Assembly: GCF_018531445.1 (NCBI RefSeq)
Contig: NZ_JAHDTH010000064.1
Coordinates: 1 to 35,871, forward strand
Length of the DNA stretch: 35,871 nucleotides
DNA from: Pseudonocardia lacus
GTDB lineage: Bacteria; Actinomycetota; Actinomycetes; Mycobacteriales; Pseudonocardiaceae
Direction: 5' to 3'
Part shown: in pieces, positions 34,553-35,871 of the stretch
Layout of the letters: each line of letters opens with the position of its first letter
Position numbering within the stretch: the first letter of the stretch is position 1
Notes under the pieces: generated by a model
What the model saw: the letters and a program-made list of their open reading frames with translations, nothing else
The model's database searches: none
What the model was told of the DNA's origin: nothing
Program-made: the position numbers and the translations under genes

Positions 34553-35419
34553 TCAGGCGGGTAGTGCGAAGCGGCCGTCGTCGAGTTGCTCGGCGAGCCC
34601 GTCGACGAGCAGCGAGTCGAGGCAGCGGTCGCGCTGGGCGGCGTCGGCCCAGGCGGCGTCCAGCGCGGTCCGCTCGACGGGCGCGTCGGCGCCGCGCAGC
34701 ACGTCCAGCAGTCGACCGCGGACCTGGCGGTCGGTGCCGGCGAACGCCTGCACCGGCCGCCGGGGCCCGGTGTACCGCGGCGACCCCGCCGCCACCCAGG
34801 CGCACTCCGCGCGGACGGGGCAGACCCCGCAGCGGGGGCCCCGCGCCGTGCAGACGACGGCGCCGAGCTCCATCAGCCCGATCGAGACGACCGCGGCGTC
34901 GGCGTCCGCGGCGGGCAGCAGCGCGTCGACGTCGGCCAGGTCGGCCCGGACGCGGGCGGGCCCGGCGTCGCCCGCGCCGTGCACGGCCCTGGCCACCACC
35001 CGGCGGACGTTCGTGTCGACGACCGGGCAGCGCAGGCCGTAGCCGAACGCGGCGACGGCCCGTGCGGTGTACGAGCCGACGCCCGGCAGCGCCTCCAGGG
35101 CGTCCACGTCGGACGGCACGACGTCGCCGTGCCGCTCGGCGATCACGCCGGCGGCGTCGTGCAGGCGCAGCGCGCGGCGCGGGTAGCCGAGCTTGCCCCA
35201 GGCCCGCAGCACGTCCGCGCGGGGTGCGGCGGCCAGCGCCGACGGCGTGGGCCAGCGGGCCATCCAGTCGACCCAGATCGGTTCGACGCGCGCGACCGGT
35301 GTCTGCTGGAGCATGAACTCGCTGACCATCACGCCCCACGCGGTGGTGCCTGCGCGGCGCCACGGGAGGTCGCGGGCGTGCCGCGGGTACCAGTCGAGCA
35401 GGAGGTCGGGCAGCGGCAC
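34553..35419 (-). CDS. mutY: A/G-specific adenine DNA glycosylase MutY
   Basis: MutY removes adenine mispaired with 8-oxoguanine in base-excision repair. The 288-residue protein has the catalytic glutamate in VSEFMLQQTPV (E34), helix-hairpin-helix LPGVGSYTARAVAAF and catalytic aspartate D135 in VVDTNVRRV. The [4Fe-4S] cluster cysteines are C190, C197, C200 and C206 (C-x6-C-x2-C-x5-C). The C-terminal part is shorter than the Nudix-like domain of E. coli MutY, as usual in actinobacteria. GTG 35419 puts the start just before LPDLLLDWYPRHARDLPW; GTG 35437 is an alternative. It is divergent from the membrane protein gene at 35581, with 161 bp between. Confidence 0.94.
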   Translation of the reverse strand: MPLPDLLLDWYPRHARDLPWRRAGTTAWGVMVSEFMLQQTPVARVEPIWVDWMARWPTPSALAAAPRADVLRAWGKLGYPRRALRLHDAAGVIAERHGDVVPSDVDALEALPGVGSYTARAVAAFGYGLRCPVVDTNVRRVVARAVHGAGDAGPARVRADLADVDALLPAADADAAVVSIGLMELGAVVCTARGPRCGVCPVRAECAWVAAGSPRYTGPRRPVQAFAGTDRQVRGRLLDVLRGADAPVERTALDAAWADAAQRDRCLDSLLVDGLAEQLDDGRFALPA

Positions 35420-35567
35420 GGCGCCAGATGGTGCCACAGCAGCGACACGCCGCCGTACCTCGGGCGGGTCGGGTGATGATCGACCGGGGGTCCGTCCCGC
35501 GGGTGGTGCGCGGCGGCTCGCCCGGGTTCGGCACGACACCGGTGCGGACGTGTGGTAACCGGCTCGG

Positions 35568-35573
35568 TACCCT
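35568..35573 (+). promoter_or_regulatory. -10 element for a leaderless mRNA at 35581
   Basis: TACCCT lies 7 nt before ATG 35581, with no ribosome binding site. Confidence 0.5.
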
Positions 35574-35580
35574 CGGTGAC

Positions 35581-35871
35581 ATGTGGGAGCCCGTCGGACC
35601 GCTCCCCGCCGGCGTCTACTGGCGCAGGCGGTGCGTGGCCATCGCCTCGACGCTGGGCACGGTCGTGGTGATCAGCTGGTTGGTCGCGGCCCTGCTGACG
35701 CCGGCCCGACCGGTGCCGGTGGAGGCGACCCTGGCGGTCGCCACCGAGTCGGCCGCCCCGCCGTCGGGCGAGCCGCCGGCCGCTGCTGATCCCGGCTCGG
35801 CCGGCTCGGCGTTCGTGGTGCCCGCGGCGCCGCCGGCCCCCGAGGTCGTCCCGCGGACGCCGGACGCGCCG
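35581..35871 (+). CDS. Membrane-anchored or secreted protein (Rv3587c-like), cut by the window end
   Basis: The frame is open to the end of the window; 97 residues are visible. The start MWEPVGPLPAGVYWRRRCVAI is typical of a conserved actinobacterial protein encoded next to mutY (Rv3587c in M. tuberculosis, recalled). One membrane segment (about residues 18-40) is followed by an alanine/proline-rich extracytoplasmic stretch. The function is unknown. ATG 35581 fits both the family start and the leaderless -10 element. Confidence 0.82.
   Translation, partial: MWEPVGPLPAGVYWRRRCVAIASTLGTVVVISWLVAALLTPARPVPVEATLAVATESAAPPSGEPPAAADPGSAGSAFVVPAAPPAPEVVPRTPDAP

Overview
This window comes from a very GC-rich actinomycete chromosome, most likely a Pseudonocardiales member such as Pseudonocardia. 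I judge this from codon use, frequent GTG starts, a full Lsr2, MhuD and ClpC1 set, and gene order; no 16S gene is present. The backbone matches the Mycobacterium tuberculosis Rv3587c-Rv3625c block (recalled, not searched): tilS-hpt-ftsH-folE-folP-folB-folK-DUF3180, DUF2520-panC-coaX, lysS-lsr2-clpC, mhuD-hydrolase and mutY. Lineage-specific genes sit between these conserved blocks.

Layout. 1-1363: the 3' part of tilS overlaps hpt. 1592-2578: a secreted trypsin-like protease on the minus strand interrupts the usual hpt-ftsH link. 2920-8115: ftsH followed by a tightly packed folate operon with 4-nt overlaps. 8122-13403: an efflux or envelope module (MMPL transporter with a degenerate ABC-ATPase-like tail, then a YhgE/Pip protein), divergent from a TetR regulator, with a 37-bp palindrome between them. 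13475-16818: two tandem PrsW-family intramembrane protease paralogs separated by three copies of a 97-bp repeat and a perfect 28-bp palindrome. 16910-19542: DUF2520-panC-coaX, without the panD that normally lies between panC and coaX. 19458-20216: a methyltransferase on the minus strand overlapping the coaX 3' end. 20280-26208: lysS, lsr2, an iron-box-preceded siderophore-interacting protein, and clpC with a ClgR-like box. 26351-34379: accessory genes (YihY/BrkB protein, HxlR-SCP2 regulator, three alpha/beta hydrolases, WYL regulator, GAF remnant, GNAT, sirtuin, MhuD heme-degrading enzyme, LigT-like protein). 34553-35871: mutY and the start of a Rv3587c-like membrane protein that runs off the window.

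Shared themes. Many start codons lie 6-7 nt after a TANNNT-like -10 element, as expected for leaderless mRNAs; this fixes several starts. Divergent pairs share very short promoters, in some cases with palindromes over the start codons. Intergenic DNA holds at least three separate repeat families: the 97-bp units, a pair of ~65-bp palindromes flanking the HxlR/hydrolase pair, and 30-bp tandem units. The siderophore-interacting protein and MhuD suggest iron acquisition from siderophores and heme. All functional calls rest on motif reading by eye; no search was run.
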